Notes: a model not told the origin generated them from the sequence alone. A stretch of 64,000 bases of DNA from Aureimonas ureilytica (GCF_001475935.1 NZ_LDQA01000019.1:1-64000); one strand, 5' to 3'; shown: positions 35,449-45,354, counted from the stretch's first letter. Translations and numbers: made by a program.

Positions 35449-36275
35449 CGGCTTCTCTCCGTGTTCGGTTGCCAGGCCGGATGCCAGGCCAGCGCCCGGC
35501 GCTCGATCGCCCGCGTCGCCGCATCGGCCAGCTTGCCGAGAAGCGCATAGACGAGGATTCCGAGGATCACGACATCGGTCTGAAAGAACTCGCGGGCATT
35601 CATCGTCATGTAGCCAAGGCCCGACGAGGCCGAGATCGTCTCGGCGACGATCAGAGTCAGCCACATCAGGCCGAGCGCATAGCGCAGACCCACCAGGATC
35701 GAGGGCAGAGCGCCCGGCAGGATGATGCGCAAAAGCTGTGCGCGCCGGTCGAGCCCATAGACCTCTGCCATTTCCACCAACTGCCGATCGACGGTGCGGA
35801 CCCCGTGGAAGGTGTTGATGTAGATCGGGAAGAAGACGCCGAGGACCACCAGGAAGATCTTCGCCGTTTCCCCGATGCCGAACCACAGGATGACGAGCGG
35901 GATCAGCGCAAGATGTGGCACGTTGCGGATCATCTGGACGGAGGAGTCCAAGAGCGTCTCGACCGGACGCCAAAGGCCGGTGGCGAGCCCGAGCCCGAAG
36001 CCGAGGCCGCCGCCGATCACGAGGCCGATCAGCGCGCGCTGGCTGGACGCCAGAACATTGGCCGCCAGGCTCCCGTCGAGAAGCGTGCGCCAGCCGGCGA
36101 GAGCCACGGCGGAGGGGGCCGGCAGGAGGCGTGCATTGACGAGCCCTGTTCGGGCCGCGACTTCCCAGACGATGAGAAGGGCGATCGGCAGCGCCCAAGG
36201 GGCCAGCGCCCGGCCGAGGCGGGCCGGATCGAGTTTCGGTCCCGCGCGCGCCGCGGTCAGCGCCTCGACGCTCAC
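35445..36275 (-). CDS. ssuC: Sulfonate-type ABC transporter permease
   Basis: 276-aa inner-membrane permease with six predicted membrane helices. The EAA loop that docks the ATPase reads EMAEVYGLDRRAQLLRIILP, and AETISASSGLGYM is typical of SsuC/TauC. The GTG start overlaps the stop of the binding-protein gene (GTGA), and its stop overlaps the ATPase start, so the three genes are translationally coupled. Confidence 0.9.
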   Translation of the reverse strand: MSVEALTAARAGPKLDPARLGRALAPWALPIALLIVWEVAARTGLVNARLLPAPSAVALAGWRTLLDGSLAANVLASSQRALIGLVIGGGLGFGLGLATGLWRPVETLLDSSVQMIRNVPHLALIPLVILWFGIGETAKIFLVVLGVFFPIYINTFHGVRTVDRQLVEMAEVYGLDRRAQLLRIILPGALPSILVGLRYALGLMWLTLIVAETISASSGLGYMTMNAREFFQTDVVILGILVYALLGKLADAATRAIERRALAWHPAWQPNTERSR

Positions 36276-37237
36276 GAGCCCGCCTTTCGCACGGCATCCG
36301 CGATCTTGATCGGCGCGGGGATCAACCCGAGGGCATGGAACGTGTCGGCGATCCGCTGCTGCTCGGCGATCACGCTTCCATCGAGCGGCTTCACGCCGAA
36401 GGACTGGCGCTCCAGCGCGCGTGTCAGAATATCGGCGGGAATGCCGACCGAGGGCGCAAGCTTGGCCGCCGCCTCACCCGGATTGGCGCGCGTCCATTCG
36501 TCGATCTCGCCGATGGCGGAGATCAGCGTGTCGATTGCCGCACCATTCGCGTCCACGAAAGGCTTGGCCCCGAGATAGAACTGATGATTCGAAACGATGC
36601 CCTCGCCGTTGCGCAGCGTGCGCGCTTCGACGGCGACTTCGGCTGCGGCCTGAAACGGGTCCCAGATCGCCCAGGCATCGGCCGATCCCTGCTCGAAGGC
36701 CGCCCTTCCGTCGGCGGGCGGCAGGAAGGAAACCTTTACGTCGCCATAGGCGAGCCCGGCCTCTTCCAGCGCTTTGACGAGAAGGTAGTGAACGTTCGAG
36801 CCCTTGTTGAGAACGACGGTCTTTCCCTTCAGATCGGCGACCGACCGGAGGGGGCTGTCCTTGGGAACCAGGATCGCCTCGCCCTTGGGCGCGGGCGGTT
36901 CATGGGCGACATAGACCAGCGGCGCGCCCGCCGCCTGCGCGAAGATCGGCGGCGCCTCGCCGGTCGATCCAAAGTCGATGGCGCCCACATTCAGGGCTTC
37001 CAAGAGTTGCGGCCCGCCCGGAAACTCGGTCCACTGGACGCTCCAGCCGAGAGGCGCCAGCTTCGCCTCGAGCGTTCCCCTGCCCTTCAGGAGAACCAGC
37101 GTGCCGTATTTCTGATATCCGACGCGCAGGACCTTTTCGGCCGCCTGCGCCGGCGAGGCCGTCGTCAGAAGAGGCGATAGGCCAAGCGTCAGCGCTCCGA
37201 CCAGGGCTGCATTGAAAAGGCGGCGGGTGATACGCAT
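36272..37237 (-). CDS. ssuA: Sulfonate-type periplasmic substrate-binding protein
   Basis: 321-aa aliphatic-sulfonate/nitrate-type binding protein. The signal peptide (MRITRRLFNAALVGALTLG) ends near PAQAAE. The mature part has RVGYQKYGTLVLLKGRG, ALNVGAIDFGSTGEAPP and ADAWAIWDPFQAAAE, typical of SsuA. The start MRITRR is preceded by GGAG; an in-frame upstream extension (to 37324) would bury the signal peptide and is rejected. First gene of the ssuACB-monooxygenase operon. Sulfur starvation control is likely by analogy, but no operator was recognised. Confidence 0.9.
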   Translation of the reverse strand: MRITRRLFNAALVGALTLGLSPLLTTASPAQAAEKVLRVGYQKYGTLVLLKGRGTLEAKLAPLGWSVQWTEFPGGPQLLEALNVGAIDFGSTGEAPPIFAQAAGAPLVYVAHEPPAPKGEAILVPKDSPLRSVADLKGKTVVLNKGSNVHYLLVKALEEAGLAYGDVKVSFLPPADGRAAFEQGSADAWAIWDPFQAAAEVAVEARTLRNGEGIVSNHQFYLGAKPFVDANGAAIDTLISAIGEIDEWTRANPGEAAAKLAPSVGIPADILTRALERQSFGVKPLDGSVIAEQQRIADTFHALGLIPAPIKIADAVRKAGS

Positions 37238-37582
37238 GGATGGGCTCCGGCTTCGGCAGCGATAACCGGATGCTAGCGGGAAGCGGCGCTCGCACCGAAG
37301 CATAAATCCATCAAATCCACCCAATTAGTAGATATATTTTGCTCGCGCGGATGGTGGCTTGTGCGCTCGCTTCGAGACATGGACGGGGCGCGTCTTATAC
37401 CCATCGTCCGTGAACTCGTTGCAGCCTCTGAGCTGGCCTTTGAAGCTCAAGCATCCAACCCTACGAGCATCATAGACAGTGGGGCTGTGATAGGAAAAGG
37501 CGCGCAATGATGCTTCGATGTGACCGGCTGTGGGGCCACCGTCAGGCTTGGACAAGCCATGCCCACCTGCGCCTCGCAGCGA
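37238..37582. other. Interval without recognised gene
   Basis: About 345 bp between ssuA and the PAS-GGDEF gene stop. An AT-rich patch around 37300-37345 probably contains the ssu promoter. A 76-codon minus-strand frame has no domain or ribosome binding site. Confidence 0.4.
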
Positions 37583-38446
37583 TCAGGCTGCCCGGTCCCG
37601 CTTCGTGTCGTACATCGCGGCATCGGCGGCAGCCCTGAGATCGTCCGCCGTCATGCTCGGTTTCCAGAGCGCCGCACCGAGACTGACCCCGACCGGGACG
37701 CTGGTCTCACCAAACTCGATGGGCCGCATGAACTGGCGGCTGATCCGATCGAGAGCGACGGCGACCGCGCCATCCGTCGCGGAAGACAGAATGGCGGCGA
37801 ACTCGTCGCCGCCGACCCGCGCGATCCTGTCCCTTTCCCGCACGCCGGACCGCAGCCGCACCGCCGTCTGACGCAGGACCTCGTCGCCCACTGCATGGCC
37901 GAACGTGTCGTTGATCGACTTGAAGCGATCGAGATCGGCCAATATCAGCGTGAAGGGAACGCCGCTGTCCATGGACTGCGCCATGGCGGCGGCAAGGTCG
38001 AGGTCGAAGCGGCGCCGGTTGGCGATGCCCGTCACGATGTCGATGAAAACAGCCGCCTGAAGCTCGATTTCGGCGCGCTTGCGATCGTTGATGTCGGCGG
38101 CCAGACCCAGGAGCTGGATGATCTTGCCGGTCTCATCGACCACCGGCGACAGGATCGTGCGCCACCAGCGCAGACCCGAGGGGGTTTCGGCCAGTTCTTC
38201 GTACTCGTCCATGACGCCGGAGGCGAGGCAGCGGCGATAATTGGTTTCCCACGCCTGAGCGCCCTCGAAGGACATGAACTCGGCTGCGGTCTTGCCGATG
38301 AACATCTCCTTGGTCAGGCCCGAGATCTGGCACAGAATGTCGTTGATACCATCATAACGAAGCACGCCGTCGTCGGTGATGGCGACCGAGAATGCCGGAA
38401 CGGCAAGCGAATCCACGTTGATCTTCGACACCGTCCTCGGCCCCAT
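37583..38446 (-). CDS. PAS-domain diguanylate cyclase (GGDEF)
   Basis: 287-aa cytosolic signalling protein. An N-terminal PAS/PAC sensor (about residues 15-130, with a typical IIQLLGLAADINDRKRAE ending) is joined to a GGDEF domain (DIVTGIANRRRFD, ADLDRFKSINDTFGH, RVGGDEF). The inhibitory RxxD site is present (RERD five residues before GGDEF), so product feedback is expected, unlike the cyclase at the left end of the window. The start at MGPRTVSK is the in-frame ATG nearest the PAS domain; an earlier one at 38530 is possible and neither has a clear ribosome binding site. Confidence 0.85.
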   Translation of the reverse strand: MGPRTVSKINVDSLAVPAFSVAITDDGVLRYDGINDILCQISGLTKEMFIGKTAAEFMSFEGAQAWETNYRRCLASGVMDEYEELAETPSGLRWWRTILSPVVDETGKIIQLLGLAADINDRKRAEIELQAAVFIDIVTGIANRRRFDLDLAAAMAQSMDSGVPFTLILADLDRFKSINDTFGHAVGDEVLRQTAVRLRSGVRERDRIARVGGDEFAAILSSATDGAVAVALDRISRQFMRPIEFGETSVPVGVSLGAALWKPSMTADDLRAAADAAMYDTKRDRAA

Positions 38447-38865
38447 TCCGCAAAGACAAACTGAAGGACGAGGGTAAAGATCGTCTGAAGAACAAATCTT
38501 CCGCAGCTCTCTTCGAAATGTCGTGTGCATGACGGTTGGTGATGTCGAGCTTAGGCGGCACAACCACCGACCTGCGCGACGCCCGCCCATCAGCATTTGA
38601 AGGGATTTCAGACCGGGCCGGTCGGAGAAGCGGGGATCGACCCGAAGTGTCTCGAGACGCGGACGGTCAGCAGGTGAGTGACCCGAGGGGCACAGCCAAG
38701 ATCCGGTTCAGCCGCTTCCCTCCCGACCCGGGATCGCCCGTCCTTCCTCCTCATCGACGATGACGGCGGCTGCGGACGCGTTCACCAACCTCGTTCTTGT
38801 TGTCTCGCGGTTCGGCGCGGGACGGGCGGACGGCCGACATCCAACGCGTCCGCGCGAACATTTGC
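38447..38865. other. Interval without recognised gene
   Basis: About 420 bp between the PAS-GGDEF start and the EamA stop. Short frames on both strands lack domains. The part next to 38446 probably holds the cyclase promoter. Confidence 0.35.
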
Positions 38866-39792
38866 CTACCCAGCCCTGGCAGGCCGGGACGGGCCTGCCC
38901 GGCGTGTGTTGGCCATCGCGACGCCCAGCGCGACGGCCACGACACCCACGATCGTCAGGAGGGTCGGCTGCTCGCCGAGAAGAGGAATGGCCGCGCCCGT
39001 CACCAGCACGGGAGCCAGAGCGCCCATTGTGGCGCAGCGGAGCGCGCCGAGATGGCGGACGGCGATGGCATAGACAAGCGTTGAGACGATGCCCGTGCCG
39101 ATCCCCTGAACACCCGCAAAAACGAGCACCTGATGCGGATCGATGCTTCCCAGATGGCTTTCGAAGACGCCGCTCGCCTTCAGGAGCGCGATGGCGATCG
39201 CCGAAGGGTAGGTCACCAGCATCAGGCAGGTCATCGGGGTGACGGCGGCCAGTCGCATTCCCATCGTATAGGTGCCCCAGAGAAAGCTCGCGGCCAGCAG
39301 CAACGCGGCGCCCGCGATCACGCGTCCATCGACCACGCCCAGCCCAAGGACCAGCAGCGCGATGCCGAGGACGATGGTGGCGAGCCCCGGAAGGCTCGCT
39401 CCCCTTTGTCCTGTCAGGACGCGGGCGAGGATCGCCACGGCCAAGGGGGCCGTTCCGGCGACGAGGGCGCTGACATGGGCCGCGGAGGTGAAGCGGCCAC
39501 CCGCCGCGACGAGGCCGAAGAAGGGCAGGCCCGCACCCATCACGATCATCAGGGCGGGCGCGAGCCGAACGGATTTCAGTTCGCGAAGGCGCGCGGGCAC
39601 GAGTGGCAGGAGGATCAGGGCGGGCACGGCGAAGCGCAACAGCGCGACGTCGCTCGGCGTCAGAGCCGACGCGCCGATCCCTCGCATCGACAGGCTGAAG
39701 CCCGCCCAGGTAACGAGCGCGGCACACATGGCCGCCCATCCCAGCATCGAGTTCGACATGGGGCGCGCAAGGGTCGTCGACGCAAGCGACAT
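38866..39792 (-). CDS. EamA/DMT-family metabolite exporter
   Basis: 308-aa drug/metabolite transporter with ten predicted helices arranged as two EamA repeats (about residues 18-145 and 158-295). The second repeat ends in ALAPVLVTGAAIPLLGE, a typical EamA segment. The start MSLAS was chosen since a GAGGA site lies upstream; an earlier in-frame codon has no support. It is divergent from an Lrp/AsnC-family regulator, an arrangement usual for amino acid exporters, so export of an amino acid or related compound under Lrp control is likely. Confidence 0.85.
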   Translation of the reverse strand: MSLASTTLARPMSNSMLGWAAMCAALVTWAGFSLSMRGIGASALTPSDVALLRFAVPALILLPLVPARLRELKSVRLAPALMIVMGAGLPFFGLVAAGGRFTSAAHVSALVAGTAPLAVAILARVLTGQRGASLPGLATIVLGIALLVLGLGVVDGRVIAGAALLLAASFLWGTYTMGMRLAAVTPMTCLMLVTYPSAIAIALLKASGVFESHLGSIDPHQVLVFAGVQGIGTGIVSTLVYAIAVRHLGALRCATMGALAPVLVTGAAIPLLGEQPTLLTIVGVVAVALGVAMANTRRAGPSRPARAG

Positions 39793-39912
39793 GAGGCATT
39801 CCTCGCTGGGGTGATGCCCGCAGAATACCAAAACAGACGCGCCATATCCTGCCTATCTCAGCTATGATGGTGCTTCACATTGGCAGATTCTGCCACGAAC
39901 CGGGGATCCATC

Positions 39913-40383
39913 ATGGACGACAAGGACAGGCAGATCATCGCCGAGCTTCAGGCGAACGCCCGGCTGACGAACAGCGAGTTGGCCGAGCGCGTGAACCTGT
40001 CACCCTCACCCTGTCTGCGGCGCGTCCGCCTTCTGGAGGAGGCCGGAATCCTGAAGGGCTATACGGCGATCGTGGATACCGAGGCCTGCGGCTATCCCGT
40101 GACGGCCTTCGTGCGCATCCGCTTGCAGCCCCACAATGGAGAAACCGTGCAGGCGTTCGAGGCGGCCATCGCGAAGATCGACGTCGTGATGGACAGCTAC
40201 GTGATGGCGGGAAACGCCGACTACATGCTCCGGGTCGTGGTGAGGAGCCTCAAGCACTACGAGACGTTCATCCGTTCCGATCTGCATTCCGTCCCCGGCG
40301 TCGCTTCGATCGACACAAGCTTCACCTACGGCCACGTGAAGCATTCGCTGGTGCTGCCGATCGACCGAGATCGCCACTCCTGA
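39913..40383 (+). CDS. Lrp/AsnC-family transcriptional regulator
   Basis: 156-aa regulator with an N-terminal helix-turn-helix (DRQIIAELQANARLTNSELA, recognition helix around SPSPCLRRVRLLEE) and a C-terminal RAM ligand-binding domain (about 65-145; VMDSYVMAGNADYMLRV, VPGVASIDTSF). The ATG follows GGGGA. It is divergent from the EamA exporter across a 120-bp region and probably activates it in response to an amino acid. Confidence 0.9.
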   Translation: MDDKDRQIIAELQANARLTNSELAERVNLSPSPCLRRVRLLEEAGILKGYTAIVDTEACGYPVTAFVRIRLQPHNGETVQAFEAAIAKIDVVMDSYVMAGNADYMLRVVVRSLKHYETFIRSDLHSVPGVASIDTSFTYGHVKHSLVLPIDRDRHS

Positions 40384-40395
40384 CCCTTCGGAAAT

Positions 40396-40425
40396 GCCTT
40401 ACGTCGCAATCGGGCGACGGAAGGC
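40396..40425. terminator. Hairpin between convergent Lrp and RND genes
   Basis: A 12-bp stem with one mismatch (GCCTTACGTCGC / GCGACGGAAGGC, 6-nt loop) lies in the 86-bp gap between two converging genes. It may serve both strands; no T run is present. Confidence 0.45.
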
Positions 40426-40469
40426 AGGGTTCACCGGACGTTTCGCGTCAGCCGAGGCACGACATCCGT

Positions 40470-43400
40470 TCAAGCGTGCTCCGCCGCCACACGCCTGCTG
40501 AAAGACAACCCCTTCATGCGATCCAGCAGGAGATAGATGACCGGCGTCGTGTAGAGCGTCAGCACCTGGCTGACGAGGAGGCCGCCGACGATGGCATAAC
40601 CCAGCGGCTGGCGCAGTTCGGAGCCCGAACCGTGGCCGAGCGCCAGCGGGATGCCGCCCAGAAGCGCGGCCATGGTGGTCATCAGGATCGGGCGAAAGCG
40701 CAGCCGCGCGGCTTCCACGATCGCCTCATCGGGCGTCTTGCCGGCCTTCTCTTCCTGAATGGCGAAGTCCACCAGCATGATACCGTTCTTCTTCACGATG
40801 CCGATCAGAAGAATGACGCCGATCATCGCGACCAGTCCGAAGTCGAAACCCGCCCATCGCAGCGCCAGAAGAGCGCCGAGCCCGGCGGGCGGCAGCGTCG
40901 AGAGAATGGTCAGCGGATGGATCAGGCTCTCGTAGAGAACGCCGAGAATGATGTAGACGACGACCAACGATGCGAGGATCAGGAGCGGCACGGTGGACAG
41001 CGAGTCCTGAAAGGCGCGCGCGCTGCCCGAGAAGCTCGTTTGCAGCGAAGCGGGAGGATGAAGCGCGGCCACCGCGTCTTCGATCGCGCGCGTGCCATCC
41101 CCCAGCGCGACGTTGGGCGCGAGGTTGAAGGAGATCGTCACCGCCGGGGACTGTCCCTGATGGGAGATCGACACGGGCGACACGCTGTCGGTGGTCCAGC
41201 GCGCGACGGCCGACAAGGGAACGAGCGTTCCGTTGGCGGCCCGAACCGACAGGCGGTCCAGCGTGCTCATCTGGCTCTGGAGATCGGGCAGCACTTCGAG
41301 CACGACATGGAACGTGTCGGTCTGGGTGGAATAGGAGGCGACCTGTCGCTGGCCGAAGGCGTCGTAGAGCGTCTGGTCGATCGCGGCAGGCATGACGCCG
41401 TAAAGCGTCGCCGCGGCGCGGTCGATCCGGATCGACAGGGTGGGCGCTTCGGCCTGCCGGTCGCTCCCGACGTCGCGCAGATCCGGCAGGGCGCGCAGGG
41501 CCTGCGTCACCTTGTCGGACCAGTCCGACAATTCGTCGATGCTCCCGTCCTGCAACGTGTATTGATACTGCGTCTTGGCGGGGCGGGCGCCGATATTGAT
41601 GTCCTGCGCCGACTGCATGAAGAGCTTGATGCCCTGCTGGGCGTCGAGCGCCGTACCCAGGCGTTCGATCACCTCGCGCGCGCTCGCATCGCGCTCGGCC
41701 AGCGGCTTCAGCGTGATGTTGACATGGCCTTGGTTCAGCGCGTTGCCGCCATTGCCGCCGCCGATATCCATGAAAACGCTGTAGACGGCGGGATCGCGCA
41801 GGATGATTTCGCTGACGCGCTCCTGCAATTTGGCCATTTCGGAAAAGGAAATGTCGGGCGAAGCCTGCGACAGGCCGGCGATGAAGCCGGTGTCCTGCTC
41901 CGGGAAGAAGCCCTTGGGCGCTTGGTAGAAGAGATAGCCGGTGAGACCGACGGTGCCCAGAAAGGCCAGAAGCGTCAGACCCTTGTGGCGCAGAACCGGC
42001 TGGAGGCTCGCGATATAGAGCGCCGTCAGCCGCTCGAAGAAGGCCTCCCCCGCCCGGTAGAACCAGCCGCGCTTCTCGTCCGGCACGACGCGCACGAAAC
42101 GCGAGGCGAGCATGGGCGTCAGCGTCAGCGAGACGAAGGCCGACAGGACGATGGTGAGCGTCAGCGTCAGCGCGAATTCGCGGAACAGGCGTCCGACGAT
42201 GCCGCCCATCATGAGGATCGGGATCAACACGGCGATCAGGGACAGGCTGATCGAGACGATGGTGAAGCCGATCTCGCCCGCGCCCTGCCGCGCGGCGGCC
42301 AGCGGCTCCATCCCGTCCTCGATATGGCGCGAGATATTTTCCAGCATAACGATCGCGTCATCCACCACGAAGCCGACCGCGACCACCAGCGCCATGAGCG
42401 ACAGGTTGTCGAGACTGAAACCAAGCACCCACATGGGCGCGAGCGCCCCCAGAAGCGCGATCGGCAGCGTGATGGCGGGAATGATCGTGGCGCGCAGATT
42501 GCGCAGAAACAGAAAGATCACGAGCACGACGAGACCGATCGTCAGCCCGAGCGTGAACTGGACGTCGGACACCGACGCGCGGATCGTGGAGGTGCGGTCG
42601 GTGACGAGTTCCAGATGGATCGATTTCGGCAGCGAGGCCTGGAGGGCGGGCAACTGCGTCTTGATCGCGTCCACCACCTTGATGACATTGGCGCCGGGCT
42701 GGCGGAACACATCGAGCGCGATGCCGCGCTGGCCGTTGGTCCAGTGCGCCATCTTGGTGTTTTCGGCGCCGTCCACGGCGCGGCCGATGTCGCGGATGCG
42801 CACCGGGCCGCCGTTTCGATAGGCGATCACGGCGTCGTTCCAGGCCGAGGCCGAGGTGATCTGGTCGTTGGTCAGGATCGGGAAGGTGCGTGTGGGATCG
42901 TCGATATTGCCCTTGGGCGCGCTGAGGCTGAGATCGGAGATCGCGCTGCGCACGTCCTCCAGCGTCACGCCGGCTTGCGCGAGGCGGCCGGGATCGACCG
43001 CGATGCGGATGGCCGGGCGCTGGCGGCCGCCGATATTGACATAGGCGACGCCCGATACCTGACCGATCTTGGCGGCGACATTGCGCTCGATATATTCGTC
43101 GAGCTGCGGCAGGGTCAGCGTGTCGGACGTTGCCGAAAGCTGCATCACCGGCGCATCGGCCGGGTTCACCTTATGCACCGTCGGCAGCGAGGGCATGTCC
43201 TTCGGCAATTGGCCGGAGGCTTCGCTGAGCGCCGTCTGCACGTCGCTCGCCGCCGTCTGGATGTCCTCGTCCAGCGCGAACTGCACCGTGATGGACGAGG
43301 TGCCGAGCGAACTGTTCGAGGTCAGTTCCGTGATGCCGCTGACCTTGGACAGCGCCTCCTCGATCGGCTGCGCGACGCTGGCGGCCATGGTCTCGGGCGA

Positions 43401-43655
43401 GCCGCCGGGCAGGCTGGCTTCCAGCTGGATCGTCGGAAAGTCGATCTGCGGCAGGGCCGACACGGGCAGGAAGGGATAGGAGATTGCGCCCAGAAGCAGG
43501 ATGCCCGCCATGATGAGGGACGTTGCGATCGGATGAAAAATGAAGAAATCGAACAGGCTTCCCTTCGCCTTGGCGGGCGGCGGTGCGGTTTCGTTCGCTC
43601 CTGGCTCGTTCGCCTGCGGCCTGGCGTGCGGCACCTTCATCGCGGTATCGCTCAT
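40470..43655 (-). CDS. RND multidrug efflux pump, inner-membrane subunit (MdtB/MdtC-like)
   Basis: 1061-aa proton-driven HAE1 exporter. The first helix follows a 30-residue polar N-terminus (FDFFIFHPIATSLIMAG). Proton-relay residues are present: VVDDAIVMLEN in helix 4 and the lysine in GIVKKNGIMLVDFA in helix 10. Two large periplasmic loops, about residues 60-350 and 570-880, are full length. The PGGSPETMAASVAQPIE segment resembles MdtC-type members. Its ATG overlaps the stop of the adaptor gene (ATGA). No outer-membrane channel gene follows, so a TolC encoded elsewhere is needed. Confidence 0.93.
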   Translation of the reverse strand: MSDTAMKVPHARPQANEPGANETAPPPAKAKGSLFDFFIFHPIATSLIMAGILLLGAISYPFLPVSALPQIDFPTIQLEASLPGGSPETMAASVAQPIEEALSKVSGITELTSNSSLGTSSITVQFALDEDIQTAASDVQTALSEASGQLPKDMPSLPTVHKVNPADAPVMQLSATSDTLTLPQLDEYIERNVAAKIGQVSGVAYVNIGGRQRPAIRIAVDPGRLAQAGVTLEDVRSAISDLSLSAPKGNIDDPTRTFPILTNDQITSASAWNDAVIAYRNGGPVRIRDIGRAVDGAENTKMAHWTNGQRGIALDVFRQPGANVIKVVDAIKTQLPALQASLPKSIHLELVTDRTSTIRASVSDVQFTLGLTIGLVVLVIFLFLRNLRATIIPAITLPIALLGALAPMWVLGFSLDNLSLMALVVAVGFVVDDAIVMLENISRHIEDGMEPLAAARQGAGEIGFTIVSISLSLIAVLIPILMMGGIVGRLFREFALTLTLTIVLSAFVSLTLTPMLASRFVRVVPDEKRGWFYRAGEAFFERLTALYIASLQPVLRHKGLTLLAFLGTVGLTGYLFYQAPKGFFPEQDTGFIAGLSQASPDISFSEMAKLQERVSEIILRDPAVYSVFMDIGGGNGGNALNQGHVNITLKPLAERDASAREVIERLGTALDAQQGIKLFMQSAQDINIGARPAKTQYQYTLQDGSIDELSDWSDKVTQALRALPDLRDVGSDRQAEAPTLSIRIDRAAATLYGVMPAAIDQTLYDAFGQRQVASYSTQTDTFHVVLEVLPDLQSQMSTLDRLSVRAANGTLVPLSAVARWTTDSVSPVSISHQGQSPAVTISFNLAPNVALGDGTRAIEDAVAALHPPASLQTSFSGSARAFQDSLSTVPLLILASLVVVYIILGVLYESLIHPLTILSTLPPAGLGALLALRWAGFDFGLVAMIGVILLIGIVKKNGIMLVDFAIQEEKAGKTPDEAIVEAARLRFRPILMTTMAALLGGIPLALGHGSGSELRQPLGYAIVGGLLVSQVLTLYTTPVIYLLLDRMKGLSFSRRVAAEHA

Positions 43656-44830
43656 GGCGCGCTCGTTTCGGCCAGTTCGCCGACGGGCGAACCCGACCAG
43701 GGCGTCACGCTGACAGGTGTCCCGTCCGCGATGCGCGACTGGCCGTCCATGACGACCTGCTCGCCCGCCTCGATCCCCTTGGTCACCAGCGCACGGGCGT
43801 CGGTGACGTAGGCCACCGTCACCGCGCGGCGAGCGACCTTGCCGTCCCCTTGCACGATATAGGCGTAGAGCCCGTTCGGACCGCGCGCCAAGGCCTTGTC
43901 GGGAACCACCACGCCGCGCCGATGCTCCACCGTCAGGCGCGTCGCCACCGGCAGGCCCGGCCAGAGGCGCTCCTGCCCGTTGTCGAATTGCGCGCGCAGG
44001 TGGATGGAGCCGTTCTCGGCGTCCACCGCATTGTCCATGATCGTCAGCCGTCCGGTCGCGAGCTTGCGGCTTCCGTCGGTGGTGGACACTTCGACGCTGG
44101 CAATGCCCGCCTTCATAGCCTCGCGAATGTCGCCGAACCGATCTCCCGGCGCCACGAAGGAGACGCCGATCGGGTCCATCTGCGTGATGGTGACGATGCC
44201 ATTGGTAGAATTGGCATCGATGATCGCGCCGACGTCGACCTGCCGGAAGCCCGCGCGGCCGGTGAAGGGCGCGTGCACCGTGGCGAAGCCGAGTTGGGTC
44301 TGCGCGTTCTTGATGACGGCATCGTCATATTGGATCGAAGCCGCGAGCTGCTGGTTCGTCGCCCGCTTCTGTTCGAGGGTCGAGGCCGAGGCGACGCCCT
44401 TTTCCGCAAGGCTGGCATAGCGCTCCACATCGGCCTTGGCATTGGCGACCTGCGCTTCGTCCTGGGCCTTGCGAGCCTCGGCGGACGCTAGATCGGCGCG
44501 CAGCTGCGTGTCGTCGAGTTTCAGAAGAACGGCGTCCTTCTCCACCGTCTCGCCCTCGGTAAAGGGAATGGCGATCACCTGCCCGCCCATGCGCGGGCGA
44601 ACGGTGACGGATTGAAGCGGCGCCACCGTCCCGATCCCGTCGATCACCCGGTCGAGTTCGTCGCTCACCGCCGCGATGGCTGTGACCGGCACGGGGCGTT
44701 CGGCGTCGGACTGCTGCGCGCCGGAGGCGGCCCGAGCGCCGCCCGCGAACAGGCAGGCTGCCGAAAGGGCACCGACAAGAGCCCCGAGCGCCCTCGGGCT
44801 TCTCGTTCGTTCAGGCGGGACAGACAGCAT
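43652..44830 (-). CDS. RND efflux periplasmic adaptor (membrane fusion protein)
   Basis: 392-aa MdtA/MexE-type adaptor linking the RND pump to the outer-membrane channel. An N-terminal hydrophobic signal (LGALVGALSAACLFAGG) leads to a barrel-lipoyl fold (VTVRPRMGGQVIAIPFTEGE), a central alpha-helical hairpin (about residues 110-180, rich in Ala/Glu/Lys), then lipoyl QLGFATVHAPFTGRAG and the membrane-proximal domain. It is the first gene of the two-gene efflux operon. No regulator is adjacent. Confidence 0.91.
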   Translation of the reverse strand: MLSVPPERTRSPRALGALVGALSAACLFAGGARAASGAQQSDAERPVPVTAIAAVSDELDRVIDGIGTVAPLQSVTVRPRMGGQVIAIPFTEGETVEKDAVLLKLDDTQLRADLASAEARKAQDEAQVANAKADVERYASLAEKGVASASTLEQKRATNQQLAASIQYDDAVIKNAQTQLGFATVHAPFTGRAGFRQVDVGAIIDANSTNGIVTITQMDPIGVSFVAPGDRFGDIREAMKAGIASVEVSTTDGSRKLATGRLTIMDNAVDAENGSIHLRAQFDNGQERLWPGLPVATRLTVEHRRGVVVPDKALARGPNGLYAYIVQGDGKVARRAVTVAYVTDARALVTKGIEAGEQVVMDGQSRIADGTPVSVTPWSGSPVGELAETSAP

Positions 44831-45354
44831 GGCACGAACCCCTCAAGGCAAGCTCACGGGAACGTGATGCCCTCCCGATGGTTCAATGGCCAGCTCAATA
44901 AATGCGTCGGTCGGAACCCCGTGCCCGTTTTTAAAATCTGCGGCTCCAAGGTGAGAGGTCGGTCCGGTCCAGGCCGCCGTTCCCGCACACCGCCTGGCGA
45001 GCCGTGTCCGACATTCGTGCACTTGCCTCGCACCCTGATCCCATCGCGAGGTGGTCGGACCCATCCGGCCCGTTCGGCATGCCGAATGGCCTCCTCGCAG
45101 TCCGGTGGCGGGTGCCGTGCATCTCATCTCCCCTTCCCAGCCGGCCTCGCGGCCACGGCATGTAGCGCCCGCGTCACAGCGGATCGATGCGCTCTGCCGC
45201 ACGCGCGAAGTCGGGGCGTCCAGGGCTGGTCGGTCGGCGCGGCGGCGCTACGATCATCGCCGGCGCATTCGCATGTGCCGCAAGGCGGGATGGCGAACAC
45301 CGGGGCGGTTCGACCCCAGACATGCAGCTCCAATCTATCAGTGAAAGGCCGTCC
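44831..45354. other. Intergenic region between divergent efflux and ParB-like genes
   Basis: About 520 bp with no supportable gene. It should contain the promoters of the efflux operon (minus) and the ParB-like/kup pair (plus). Frames on both strands are short and lack domains; the ParB-like open frame extends to 45187 but without conserved sequence. Confidence 0.4.

Noticed and set aside
34705-36297. A 530-codon frame suggesting a permease-ATPase fusion
   Set aside because: The N-terminal half is the ssuC gene in the wrong frame; the ATPase start overlapping the ssuC stop explains the operon.
37325-37555. 76-codon minus-strand frame upstream of ssuA
   Set aside because: It lies in the AT-rich promoter interval and lacks start signals and conserved sequence.
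39864-43811. A 1315-codon open frame antisense to the RND pump
   Set aside because: It mirrors the RND gene codon by codon, is rich in His/Arg/Asp/Gly as antisense frames in GC-rich DNA are, and has no domain; the RND protein on the other strand is unmistakable.
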